Assembly (NCBI GenBank): GCA_038025085.1
Contig: CM076144.1
Location: 41,141,001 to 41,205,000, forward strand
Direction: 5' to 3'
DNA: 64,000 nt
Source of the DNA: Tetragonia tetragonoides
Lineage: Eukaryota; Streptophyta; Magnoliopsida; Caryophyllales; Aizoaceae
The number at the start of each line of letters is the position of its first letter. Position 1 is the first letter of the stretch. Both the position numbers and the translations under genes were made by a program. Under the pieces are notes generated by a model, which worked only from the letters and a program-made list of their open reading frames with translations, had not been told where the DNA came from and did no database searches. Below, one piece after another: positions 22,935 through 36,484 of this stretch.

Positions 22935-23803
22935 AAGTAAAACGCTCATTGCGTGTCAGCGATCTCCATGAATGACGACTTGATGGAACCACGGCCGGTG
23001 ATTGTGGCTACCTTGACAAAAAGTATAGGTGTTTAGGTAGTCGAGCAGTGCACGGTGCACCCACACAGTCAGAGATTCAAAGCTCGTGCAGTTCACTTCA
23101 TTGTGCAAGGTCGGAACGAGAGTGAGAAAGTTGTCATACGCAGGTTTCGTTTCCTTTCCTTCCAAAATACATTTACCAAACAAAGGAAAGTGACATTTTC
23201 CTTTAATTCCTTCTCATTAAACCAAATATTGAAAGTGTAAATTATTTTACTTTTTCTCCTCCCTCCTTTCCTTTTTATCATCTTAATCAAAACAAACGGG
23301 CTGTTGAACTCTGTTATTTTTCTATGAAAAGAAGAATTTAGGATGGGAGATGCTGCTAGTCCAGAGCCCACAAGCATCCAAGATATCCAGGTTTTGTCCG
23401 AGTTCGGGATACCAAATTGCCAATAAGAACTAAATATACGACCTCATGAAAATGGCACGTTGTTGGTACCCAACTAATAAGGTGCATTACACCATGGAAG
23501 GTTTCAATATTCGACATGGAGTCGGAAAGGTATCTATTCTATTCATTTTCTTACAAGGAAAACGCTCATCATTTTCTGTAACTAAACACACCCCAAGTCA
23601 TCCCGTGACCAAGAATACTCTCACCAACCATTAAAATCGCCACATATTATGGTTCTCAGTTCTCACCCAAGTTTCTGCCTACCAAAAGAAAATCTAGTAT
23701 ACAGGCACTGACAATAGCCACCGGCCATTGGTCTTCAAGTTTTTTGGCCATCATTATTTAAGGACGAATCTTTGATATTTACTCCATACAAGAACAAAAG
23801 AAT
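22935..23803. other. Intergenic DNA downstream of DExH1
   Basis: It contains no supported gene. The part nearest 23800 should hold the 3' untranslated region of the helicase gene. Around 23140-23320 there are AAAGGAAA/TTTCCTTT inverted fragments that may be a decayed MITE, but I could not find boundaries. Confidence 0.4.
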
Positions 23804-26800
23804 TTAATATCCTACGTTCTGACTGTGAAGTAACTCAACGGCAGCGGCAACAACTCCTTCGCCCTCCACGGTGATGTCTAGGCGTGGGTCTTCAATCTTC
23901 CGATTCAAAAGTTTATCCAGCTCCCCTCTCAATTTCTGTAGAATCATGATCATTAAGTAAAGGCCTCAATGCCGCTAAACATGCGCAACTTCAAGTAAAA
24001 GGACAAGCAGTACCTTTATCAGTTCTAACACACTTTCTGACGCCGAAAAATGAAGGTAACCCCCAAGCATCTCAATGCCCTCTCCAGATTTACTCGGCAA
24101 AAGATTACCACCAAACAGAAGAAGAGCATAATCAGATATATTGGTTGAATCATGGACATAAATGCTACTTGTTTTGACCTTCTCACTGTACACCATATAT
24201 GGCAAAGGGAAAAGATGAACCCCAGCATTAACAGAAGCGGGATGAATGTCAACTTTCCCAACTTCTTTAGTGTAAAATGCTGTCCGCTTTCCTCTTCTTT
24301 TACATTGCACAACATTGGGGTAAAGCCCAGCACAGAGGATCGAGCACACCATCTCCAAATCGTCACTGTACTGGTTGTAAACCTGCAAATGCATGGAAAT
24401 TTAGTTTTTCGAGGGACTTTACTGCTTCTACTGCCAATCCCATAAAAAAAGAACGTATGCATACAACAGATGCAAAATTATATTTTCTATTTCAACAAGT
24501 GTGAAAAGCGGTAAATACTAAGGAATCTAGTCATAAGCAGATTAGTATTTTCAATTTCATCTGCTTTCTTGCATACGGTGATAAAATGTGCACTGTAAAA
24601 CAAAGGCAAACAGTGAACAAAGGAGGCATCTAGGCAGGCACCCATCCACATGAAACATACGATTGGTTCAGCAGTTTAAACTTCCCCTGGGGTAGGGGAA
24701 AAAGGAAGAACTTGAAGGCAAGTAGTCATTTGAAATTTAAATGGGAGATCCTTCTCAATAAACTAAGTAGGATGACATGCTCGTCCAAGATTCAGCATTC
24801 CATTGGTGCAGAAATCCAAAATGTCAAGATAAGAGAAAATTTGTTAAATTTGAAGCTCACATTAGGACCCTTTGACTTGTCCACGAAACCGATGTCTGAG
24901 AGTAGATCCACAAACTGCATCCGCATATCATCCATCATCTGAAGAGTTATTGGTGACAAGAAGTTCTCCCAACAGAAAGATCTATCTGTCATATTACGTT
25001 TTGCTTCTTTCCACCCTTCAAATGCCTTTAGAAGTGCTATATGGTCACTGAACCAAACAAAAAAGTAGAACAGGAATATAAGAACTGAGGCCATTTGCCA
25101 ATGTAATTTCTCAATCAACCTGAAAGCTAACACTTCAACATAAAGCACGACCCACCTGCACGTATCACCAGCAAAGGACCTCTTTGCAGCATCAGCTTCC
25201 TCCTTCCTATTAATTGGAAGGACAAAAGGATCGCGATGTGCAAGAGCAGCTGCAATTGTTAATGCGGGATTCAGACACTGAAAGACCGACCCCATCAGAA
25301 GCATCTTCCCAATATGTGGCTCCAAAGGCAGGGTACAAAGATGTCGACCTGTTCAGTAGCATATTTAAATGTTAATTGACTGGCAGTGCTTTGTTTGCTT
25401 TTTTCGTAGGACATCTTGTACTCTTATTATTACATTCAACCCTTCACCGATAGAAATTTCATGTCTCACAGAAACGACTTCGGATTCTTACGTGTATCAG
25501 GATTCCAGAAACATATCGATATCCTAAGAGATCTACTGGAACATTAAATTCCACGTAAATGGCAAGAATTCAGGCCTGCAATTCCTTACTACCGTATACA
25601 AGAAACATAGCAAGGAACTTCCTTGTAAAATCATGCATTTTTTTTATTTCTGAGAAACTCCTTTATAAAACAAATTAAAAGAAATGCCCTTTTAGGTGAT
25701 CTCAACCCTGTCGGCCCCCTCGTAGCACCCCTTGTACACTTTCCGTCCAAAATTCCTCATGTCCGAGGCACATGAGCATATTAGAGGAATAGTTTTCATC
25801 TGACCACTGAGACCAGGAGTGGAGAAGTCATCGTGGAATTAGACAAAGAGAGCGGCAAGGGAAGAAGAGAAGGCGAGTATTGAGTTAGATAAGCATTATG
25901 CTTAATCAAAAGACATGATATGCCCTTAGGTGGTGTTTACTTGCTTGCAATCAAATGCAATGCAATGCAATCATTTTAAAGGGTAAATGTAAGGTGAGAA
26001 AAGGAAGGATGGGGAGAAAGGAGATGGAAAACGTGAGATTGATTACACCATCCAAAGTAATCATCATTACATGGGAAAAGTTGAGCAATTGTGATTACAT
26101 TGAATCATGCAATCAACCCCACTTTCCCTATCCCTCTCCTCCCACTCCTTCCCTTTTCACTCCACATATACTCTATAAAATGATTGCATTGCATTGTATT
26201 TGATTGCAAGCAAGTAAACGAGCCCTTAGTGAGTTAGTGGTTACCAATCATCAACTGTGATGCTTCAACAACAGATTTGCAGGATACAACTTTTATTTAA
26301 TGCACTTAATAAATGTGCAATGAGATCAAAGAGAGGTTTTCATCTACATACCAAGAGGAGTAAGCTCTTCTTTATCATCTAGAGCCCCAATAGTCTTCAG
26401 AAGCTCTATTGCATTTTGAACGGAGAGGGAATCTGGTGGCTGAAGTGCTTTTGCCAAGAATGATCCAATGCTCCCAAGTTGCAAGCTTTTTATGTTTAGG
26501 CATAGTTCTTGCAAAGGTGTCCTAAGAATTTCTGGTAATTGATACTGAAGCATTGCATCATAAATCACTCTTGGATATAGTCTATAACAAACACCAGGTT
26601 GCACTCTACCAGCACGACCCCTTCTCTGTTATCATATCAACCACAACCAGAATACATGAGAAAATTTAAGGACTGTAGGTATATATTTTGGACACGAAAT
26701 AGATACCTGATGAGCTGAAGCCTTTGAAATCCAGGACGGCAATAGACAAGCTAGCTTGTTCAAAGCATCATAGCTAGTCTCTTTCGCCTTTCCACAGTCA

Positions 26801-29800
26801 ATAACATAAACTACATCATCGATAGTAATGCTACTCTCTGCAATATTTGTTGCTAGAACGATTTTCCTGCAAAAGCCGTGCAATAGACTCAATCATACAA
26901 CTCAAAGGGGCATTATGATCAACAATAGAAATACAATTAGCGGATATGAAGTGGATAAACATATCAAATAATAATTATCAGGAAAATTGGCTCCCAATGA
27001 TCCTAAGTTTGCCCTGTCCACCCAAAATACTCCCAAGTATCACTTCCCCCCACAATAATCCCAAGTATTGACTTGTCCGTACAAAATGCGCTAAATGATG
27101 ACGGCGTCAACTTTTCCGTTACACCTAGATGAGCTGGCAAGTTATAAATGAATATTCGACTTTAATGGGTGTTAGAAAGAGAAAACCCCTTTGTTCTTCA
27201 CTGCTCAACTCCATCCCACTTCCCTTCCTAATTTGATTCTTCCGATCCCCATTAACTTTTGAGCTCATTTGTCAATTACCTAGCTCATTCCCTAATTCAC
27301 TACACTCATTTCTTCAGCTCTGGATGATTCACTAATTTTCTTTCTTTTTGTTCCTTAGACACATCATACCACATAGATTATGGAGGCTCGACAACAACCA
27401 CAGACCAATTCGGCACAACATGGCTTTCCGACTGCTACTTCACCGGCGGCCACACTTCCGTCGTGTCAGAACCACTCCGATTCTCCCTCCTTGCTCCCGG
27501 AAATAACCAATTCGGCATAAAATAAAGAACCTAGTGTTTTTGGGGAGCGGGAGTTCTACGGGATGAACTGGCTATGATTGATTTTGTTGCAGACTGAATA
27601 TTGTGGGCTCTTCATTTAGGTACATGTACATATACTTGGTAAAATTGGTCAATTGAGGAAGGACAATAAGGTGCTAAACTGCTAAGGGTAGAGGTTTTGA
27701 AAAAGCCTGGAGAGAAGAGGATGGTAATAGTGAAGTTGGCAAGAATGAGAAAAAGAACGTTGTGCATATGCTACGCCAGATTAGCATTAGATGCCCAAGT
27801 CCTCTTCAAGCTTTAAAATCAAGCTTCTCTTCCACTGGTTTTATGGTTTCTTTTCAGTTTTTGGCATAAGATACGACTAATGGAGGAGAGATAATATAAA
27901 TTAATGGAGGGACTTAGTCAGGATAAAATCAATTGCGCCATTTTTGGTCTTTAACAGTTAGCTAATTAAGGACATAATGGAAAAGTTAACACCGTAATAA
28001 TTTAGTGCATTCTGAGCGGATGGGTCATCACTTGGGATTATTGTGGAGGAAAGTGATACTTAGGAGTATTTTAGGCAGTCTGGGCAAACTTGAGATTATT
28101 GGGAGCCCATTTTCCTAATAATCAAGCACTCCCTCCATCCAAATTTGACCTTTACAAATGAAAACAGAACCGCCAAAGTTTGTAAACTGACTGTTATAAG
28201 CACAAATGATAGATGCTGTTTTCAGGAGGGGGCTAAAAACATTTTGGGTGCCTGTGGTTTCATGCAATGCTAAAATGGGCATCTAGATCTAGTGTATCTA
28301 TCTATGGTGCCCTCAACTTTGAAAGATGTTTCCAGTTTTTCCTTGGTTAACGGTGTAAAGGATACAGTTACTCCTTGAGAAAAACACAGGACTTTAGCAT
28401 AAAAGTGACTAGAACACAGTGCTTTGTATGTTTCCAATTTTGATAAATAATACAAATAATGAAGATTTCAATAATAACGAAAATATTAATAAAAAAAATA
28501 CTTAGGAGAAGGACAAAAATTGCTTAAAGTATTAGAAGCATTAAGTGATAAAATTTGCATTTTTAAGTTTGTCTGTTTATATGTAAATAATAATGTTATT
28601 CATATACTTAGTTTTTTGTTTTCGGATGTACTTTCGTTTCTATCATTCTTTGCAAGTTTTCCATTAAATATTTGTAATAACTATAACCAAATTTAAGTTT
28701 TAAGGTCTTAAACTTAGATATTTGCCTAGATTATAAACATCAATCATTTTGGTTTAATAATTGTTACATTAAAGTGTTGTGTTTAGCTCAAAGAGATAAT
28801 TGGGTGCTTAATAAACTTAAGAATTTTTCAAACCGCCTGAAAGTAAGATTACGCAAATCAGAGCCACCCATTTTAACATTACTTCAAACCTCTGACACCA
28901 AAATGAAATAAAAAACAAGTTTCTTGATTATACCAGTATATAATCACAAATAGAAAGAGCATAAAAAAAGAAAGCAAAGCACATGTGCACATTTAATGGT
29001 ATAAACCTGACACATTGGCAAGATTACGACAAAGAAGCATCACAAACGGCATGACTCAGCACACATCAAACATTAGTAGAAGTTGGGTGGGGAAACAGGG
29101 GAAGAGAACAATAGTAACACAGCCTATTTGACTGCTAAATCCGAAGAATCTATGGAAATACTAACCTTGTACTTGCAGGTGGTCGGTCAAAAATTTCACG
29201 TTGGTTGACAGTTGGCATTGAACCGTGAAGGGGAAGGACTAGAAACTTTCTTGTGTCTCCAAGAAAATTGTTTGCTTTTATTTTGTCTAGTAACTTAGAG
29301 ATTTCATCCCAACCAGTGAGGAATACGAGTATTGCTCCATCACCTTCATGGCGACAAATATACTCAATTGTTGATTCCACCTACAGCCACATAAAACCTA
29401 ATAAGTCGAGAGTTCATATAACAAAAACAGTTTTACAACGATTTTAAAATGCATTGGAGCCTTGGAGGGCAGTCAAACATCAATACCATGAGCTACGTGA
29501 GGACAAAAAATTACCAAACAATATTTCATTTTGAATAATGACCAGTCATCTATAGAAAGTATTGCATTTAGATAAGCAATCAGTAATGTAGCATATTGTT
29601 GACATCATTATGCCATAAGTGACCCCACATGGGTTTACAACGTGCAGCACAACTATGGTTGTGACCTAGAGACAATGCCTAGAGAGATCAAAAGGCAGTG
29701 ATAGCAACAGAATCAGAATGAGTAAAACTATTTCAAGAATGTATTTCTTTGATGAAGAAATTGATGTTTTGAAGCACCAGAAAATTCGTCGTCCAACCCC

Positions 29801-32800
29801 TTTTTTTTAAGATAAAGTCGTCCAACCCTTTGCAGTCTGTTTATTTTTTCATTTTCCTTTTTCTCATTTAGGGGGTGGGGACTGGGGATGGGGGAAGGTA
29901 AAAGCCTCACAAGCTTGCTAGTGATCTTATCAAATACTCACAAGACCCAAGTCAAGCTGCAAACCAGACCAGGCTTCGAGAGATTTTCTTGTATTCATGT
30001 TGTAAGTCTTGTACTGAGAATCAATGTCAACATCCTGCCAAAAGAAGGCAAGTGGGAAAAATAGTTTAAACTTCTCAACAAAAAGTTTCAAGCAACTAAT
30101 TGAAGAACAAAGCAAACAAGCTCAAAATTGCTCAATTCTAAACCATGCTGATAGTTTTACATAGTAGTAGAAATAGGAATAGCATATGTAGCCAATAAGA
30201 AAAGAACTCGTCAAGTACACAAGGAATTAGAGTTGGAAGATACTAAAGTATAGCAACACTAGAAAGAGCTCACAAACTCAAATCACTTCGGGTAAGTTTA
30301 ATACTTTAATCACTAGTGGGTACTGGGCAGTCTCACAGTAATTGTGTTGATTCTTCGATCCTTGACAGTTTTCTTCTATGACTGGGTGTGTGATCCATAA
30401 TGTACCTCCTACTTGGGGGTTCCTACTTCCTACAGGGTATAACTATAGGTGCAGGGCCCTTTGAATCATATCATTGAGATGTCTAAGAGGCTAAGAGCCT
30501 ATCCTCACAAAATGGTAAACATAAGGAGCAGAAGAAAATGTGTGTGTGTATGTGGGCCCTGTGGCATGTGTGCGTGTGCGCAAGTGCGTGTGTGTGTGTG
30601 TGTTTTTTCTTATCTCAAAGAAGAAAAGGGAGAGCTCACAAGCACATGTGTGATGTGTCTAAGTCACACTAGGGAATCTTATAAGTGGCAACTTAACATC
30701 TTGTGAAAACCTTTAGGAATATAGATAAATATAAAGCTACAAATCAGGACTCTAAGAAAGAGAAAAACAACTAAAAGCAAAAACGCAACGCCATAAAAAA
30801 ATTCCTTGAATCCTCTATTTTGGGCCCTCTAATTGTATCCTATCACATAAGAGAACAGCTGCTCCAGCTAAACTAGTAAGAGCACAACTGCACAAGTAAA
30901 CCTTAATAACTATTAAGAAATCATGTATAGCAAGTTTGAACATCGAAAACAGAGATGGACATGTATTCAATTATTGAAAATGTAGTTTACCAGCCCCCAC
31001 TTATATGAGTTAGACAGCATATCATGTCTACATTGAGCAGGACGTAAACAAAAACAAACACAAGGAGAATTAACATCAGCATTTGACTCAAAACTTGCAG
31101 GGGAGTTTATCTCAAGCAGCTATAGAGATAAGTTATCAAAAATATAACCATTAAGTAGAAAAGATAAAACTGGAAGGTAGTAAGACTGGGAACTTAGGCA
31201 TACCTCGAATAACTCGGTTAGAGGATCTTTTTTGGAATCCAGTTGTCTATTCCGCCGCCTCGAACTACCTTGGATATAATTAGACTCTGAAACTATTTTA
31301 TATCGGGTTTTCTCCAACACATCTTCCAAGAAGAACTCAGAAACTGGAAAGGTCAGTCCCTGTAGATGTCACATCAGAACAAGTCTCAATATATCTATGC
31401 ATTGTACATTTTCATAGATTAAAAAAATATACATATACATACACCATACCGGAATGTGAATAGTTGGAGCATTCCCAAAATATTGACTGAACAACTCAGC
31501 ATTTATGGTGGCACTCATAAGAATAAGTCTCAAATCTGGACGACGAGGAAGGAGATCCTTTAATATAATAAGAAGAAAGTCCTCATTCATTCCCCTTTCA
31601 TGGATTTCATCCACTAGCAGATGGCTGACTCCCGTTAGATTTGGATCCTGTACCTGTAAATTAGCCAAAAATAAAAGGCAAGAATAGCATAAACTCAGTT
31701 CACTCTTTCAAGCAAAGTAATCAAACAAGACAATTGTTACCGACCAAAATTGGCTTGGTGCCATCTATAACAAGCAAATTACAAAATAAGAGAAGCAGAT
31801 AACATTATGACTTGCAAGGATATTTGATGGTAACTAGTTGCAAACACCCAAGTTCTTGAATTTAAAATAATCTACTTCTGGTTCTTTAGAAAATTGAGTA
31901 GCAGATCAAGTGTCATCAGGAAACACACTATTGCACAGGTTCCCTTGAGCTACAAAATTTATGACATGTCTACACTGGCTACTCAATTAGTTGAGGAATT
32001 AACTAGCATTCTTTCATCAAAAATTGGTTACATGTGTGCGTGCGTGCAAGAGAGAGAATGTGTGTCAACCTGCCCTATGTATAAACTTTTGTTACTTTTT
32101 GTTGAAAATCAATAAAAATCAACAAAGTTCAGCAAAAATCAATAAATTTACAAAAATTAACTTGGAATTGACACAAACCAGCAAAGCTAGGAAAAATCCT
32201 TAAATTCAACAATAATCAACTTGGAGCAAGGCACAAATAAACAAAGTCCAGCAAAAATTAACAAAATTCCACAACACTGACAAAAATCATATGAAGAAAA
32301 CATGCCTCAATCTGCGAAAACGCAAAACGCCATTATATTTATTTCTTCAATTTATTTATTTTTAACAAAGACAGAGTATACATTAACAAATCTTAGACCA
32401 AGTCCTCAAATTACATAGAACCTATTCACAAATCGACCTAATGTCCATAGACCTCTGAAGTAGAAATGTAGAATAGCTCCTACAGGCCCCAAGCCCAACT
32501 ACACTAGGTCACAAGAAGCTAGATAGGTAAGCCGTATCTCAAAGCATTTTTCAAGAAACAGAAAAGACACATGCATTCCTCTCTAACCAGATGCACCATA
32601 ACACAATGGAAACAGCATTACGACACAGCATTCACTTCTCCTACCTCCTGCACGTACTCCATAACAATAGACTGATTGCAGTGTCCAAGCCCGGATTCGG
32701 TTTAACCGTTTCCACTTCCACCGTGGCCACCGTACATTTTCAGTTCGTGAACACCCCAACAGTAAACCAGAAAGTATTCCAGTATTATTGGTTTGGTGCT

Positions 32801-35800
32801 GTTAAGTTCGATACGATTAACGCGACTTTGCGGTTTTTAGAAAGGAAATTAAACAAGTATAAAGTCCTAACAAAGTTAAAGAAAGAAAACTGAGTAAAAA
32901 TATATAACCAACAAGCAGAAAAACGCTGCATTACATTAGCACAGCTACAATTTGCATTAAAAAGAGTCATCCAAAATTTATTTAAATAGTACTCCATGTC
33001 AACCCTTCAAAATTAGAAATAACGGGAAAAAATGTACAAAATTTTGGATCAGTTTGGGTTTTTTAGTCCCTGTTTTTTTTTTTTAGATAAGGAAAAATTT
33101 TATTAATCAAATATGTAAAGAATACAAAAAAGAGGATAAGGCATCCTCAGATGCAATAACCAAAAGAATCTACAAATCTCGCCAATGGCGCTGTACAAAG
33201 GTAAGCGGAACACCCTTAAAAGCACCCGCCGCCTTAGCCCAAAGGGAGGCCAAATAGACCACATGATCCCAGACATAGTCTATAGGCTTCCCAACATCAC
33301 ATAACACCCGAGAGTTCCTCTCCAACCAAATACACCATACCCGTAATTTTAGTCCCTGTTCGGTTTTCAAAATTTTAAAAATATAACCATACCCGTAATT
33401 TTTGGTTCCATTACACGGTATTTCGTTTCGGTTTTTTGATTTCTGGTTTGGGCTTCAGTTTTTAATTATGTTGCACAGCGCCGTAGATTGGCACACCCAA
33501 GACTACCAAAATACAAAACGACCTACACGCTACACCAAAGAATCCGTTCTATATCACACATCTAGAAAGAAGTGCTGACGACTCACTGCTAAAATGGCAG
33601 AGCAAGCAAATATCAGAAAACAAACTTCCGCCTCTCCCCCTTTGAAGCTAATCACTGGTGTGAAACTCTCCAACCCCAAGGCCCACAAAACGCCTATACC
33701 TTGAGAAGTACATTGGCCCTTCACTGGAAGTATAAGATAGGGAACCAAGGGTGTAGTGTCTGCATTCTCAAATATTGAAGGAAGGACAAACACGACAATC
33801 CTCTCCAAAGAGTCACCAATCCACCTCCTAGAGTCACCATTGCCAGATAGATGCAGTCTCCAGTATAAGGTGGCCTCAGTAGATACTTCCATGAGCTTGT
33901 CAAAGTGGATTAAAAACTCAAGCATCATGAAATTGAGGAAATGTCAAACAAAGAGGTTGTACAATCCTTGAAACAATCGAGGAAACCTCAAAAGGTGATG
34001 ACATATTCTAATTGCTATGCTTGGTAGAGTATGATGAACTTTGAAACAAACATCAAAATAAGTAAAGCTTAATACTATATAAATTATAATCTAATCAATG
34101 CTAACCATGTCTTCTGAATGGTTGGAACTTGGATGATGTTCAGATTTGAATGAATTTTCTTTGCTTTTCTATCAAAATTTAAATTAAATCATCACAAACT
34201 TCGCTAAAATCCTCTACAATAAATATCTCCAAATTCGTTCGCATCACAACTCTCAAAATTAAAACTAAAAGTAAATATATTAGCAAAAAGATAAAGTATC
34301 CAACCATTATCTTCATTTAAAAACATGGGAATATTTCAACATAAAAAAGACAATCCTTTACAAGAGAATCAATAGTAGATTAGAAATGCTTTGGGTTTGG
34401 TTAGAACCATTTTGCATGTTGTGAAGGGTCGGCTTCATGCCAACTGCTCACTACTATATTGTGACGATCATGAAGCTTACTTCAATAGACAGACCTACAT
34501 CCTCCTTCTAAATCCTCTTGGTGGCGTTTATGTCCTCATACATCTATTGACATAACAATAGCAGATCTTTTTTTTTTAGATAAATGGGTATCCAAGCCTT
34601 TTTTGCTTGACTATTCCCATGGGCACTGAATTCAACGACCCGAAAACCTCCCGTGGCCTTGAGGGGCCTCGAACTTGGGACCTCTGGAATAGATCTCAGC
34701 TACCCCCTACGGGCTTCATAACAATAGAAGATCTCTTACGTATCTATACCACAATAGACACTGCAGTTTACTAGCAAGGAGCCACAAGGTGGAATGGGTG
34801 GATGATAGTGAGGAAACGAGACATAGATTCCTTACAGAATATAACCAGCCTAGGTACGGGTGTCGGACTCGGGTATAGATCCAAGTGTCAGACATGGTAA
34901 AATATTAAATTAAGGATACGGGGACACGTTTTATAAGTGTCCATAATCAGAATATGGACACGGGGACATGGTAGTATAGATCAAAGTTATTTAAAATTTC
35001 TCACCAAAAAAGTCATTTAAATTTTGAATTTTTTTTTGGGTGAAAAATGTGGTAGTTTAGCAGCCACAAGTAATTAGGAAAGTGATTGAAAATTTGAAAT
35101 TACAGCGCCAATTTGGCTTGAAACAAGGAAAATTAAAAGGAAATAATAATAATAAAGTAGCATGTGCATGTCACGTAAAAACAGTAGTCTCGTATCTTTA
35201 CAGTTGCCAATTTTAAACTTATAAGATAAAAGGGATAACAAGAAAAGAAAGTGAAATATCTTCACTCTTTAGTCTTCACCCACTTCACGACAACCCAGAA
35301 GGCCAGAAGTGAGAAGGAGTGAACTTCCAGTAACCCTAGATCTCATCAATTTTCGACGAGCGCCGACACCACTCTTACTCCAACGGCTCAGGCATCTCCA
35401 ACGCGCGACTCTTCCAGTGGCTCAGGCGTCTCCAACCTCTTACTTCTCTCAGTTTTTTGGTTTTTTGCTTGTCATCTATCTGCGTTTTGTTGCTGCCTTT
35501 CTTCTTGTCCAAGATTTCCCAGCCGAGCCCGACCCATATTCCGTGTCGGCACCTGTGTCGTGTCGTGTCGTGTCGACACGGGTACGGTGGGGGTAATTGT
35601 CGAGCCCAAGCTTCATAGTAACCAGCAAATTTCTTGCCCTATGCAGAACTGAAGCCATGTAGAACGATGCTTCCTCTTCATAAAACAAAAATCAGTTATA
35701 GAATGGGGGAAGATGTATACGGGAGCTGAGGCAGACTTGGAAGGAGGAGATTTTGTGAGCAGCAGTCAAAATCTTTTTTTTTTGAAATTGGAAATGAGAC

Positions 35801-36444
35801 TGGTGCCACGCAACTTTCCGAGATTGCTGTTTTGCACATGCATTCCTCATTGGTTTCAAGCAACAATAATACGAGAGTTGAGACTGAAAGAAAATCTAGA
35901 TTCTAGGGGCATGAAAGGAGACCTGAGTACCACATCAATTATATAGGAATATTCCAAGGACAGCTTCAGATTGACTAACCCTTAAAAGTTAGGGCAAGCC
36001 AAAGAGTATGTCAAATCTAATAACCCACATAATTTGATTTCTCTCTTGACTATCTTGTGCATGTACTACTAATGAGGGTAGGGCTCAGAATCGACTTGCC
36101 TAATTTTACCACTCTTACATCAGAGCATGTGAATAGTCATTGTTGCAAAATAAATAAGACAAGAATTAAATATAGGAAGGAAAACTCTGAAGGAAAACTC
36201 TCAAACTATTATATTCTCTGTGATTGCTACATTTCATTTTACACTAAGATGTTTAATATTTATATGTGTTGTGAGCACATATATGCCGCACACAACATTC
36301 CTTCTAATCAGTGAATATAAATTTCTTCATAAATAACAATTCATTTGCTTACACTGATTATTTGCTCTTACTATTATTATCATCCTAGTTTCTAGGATGC
36401 ATTTGTGGAGAGAGAGAGAGAGAGGGGGGGGGAGGGCGAGGGCA

Positions 36445-36484
<40 letters not shown>

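Noticed and set aside
28128..28200. Stowaway MITE start (ACTCCCTCCATCCAAATTT) after the Pack-MULE
   Set aside because: No matching inverted end or TA-flanked partner was found nearby; a single end is not enough.
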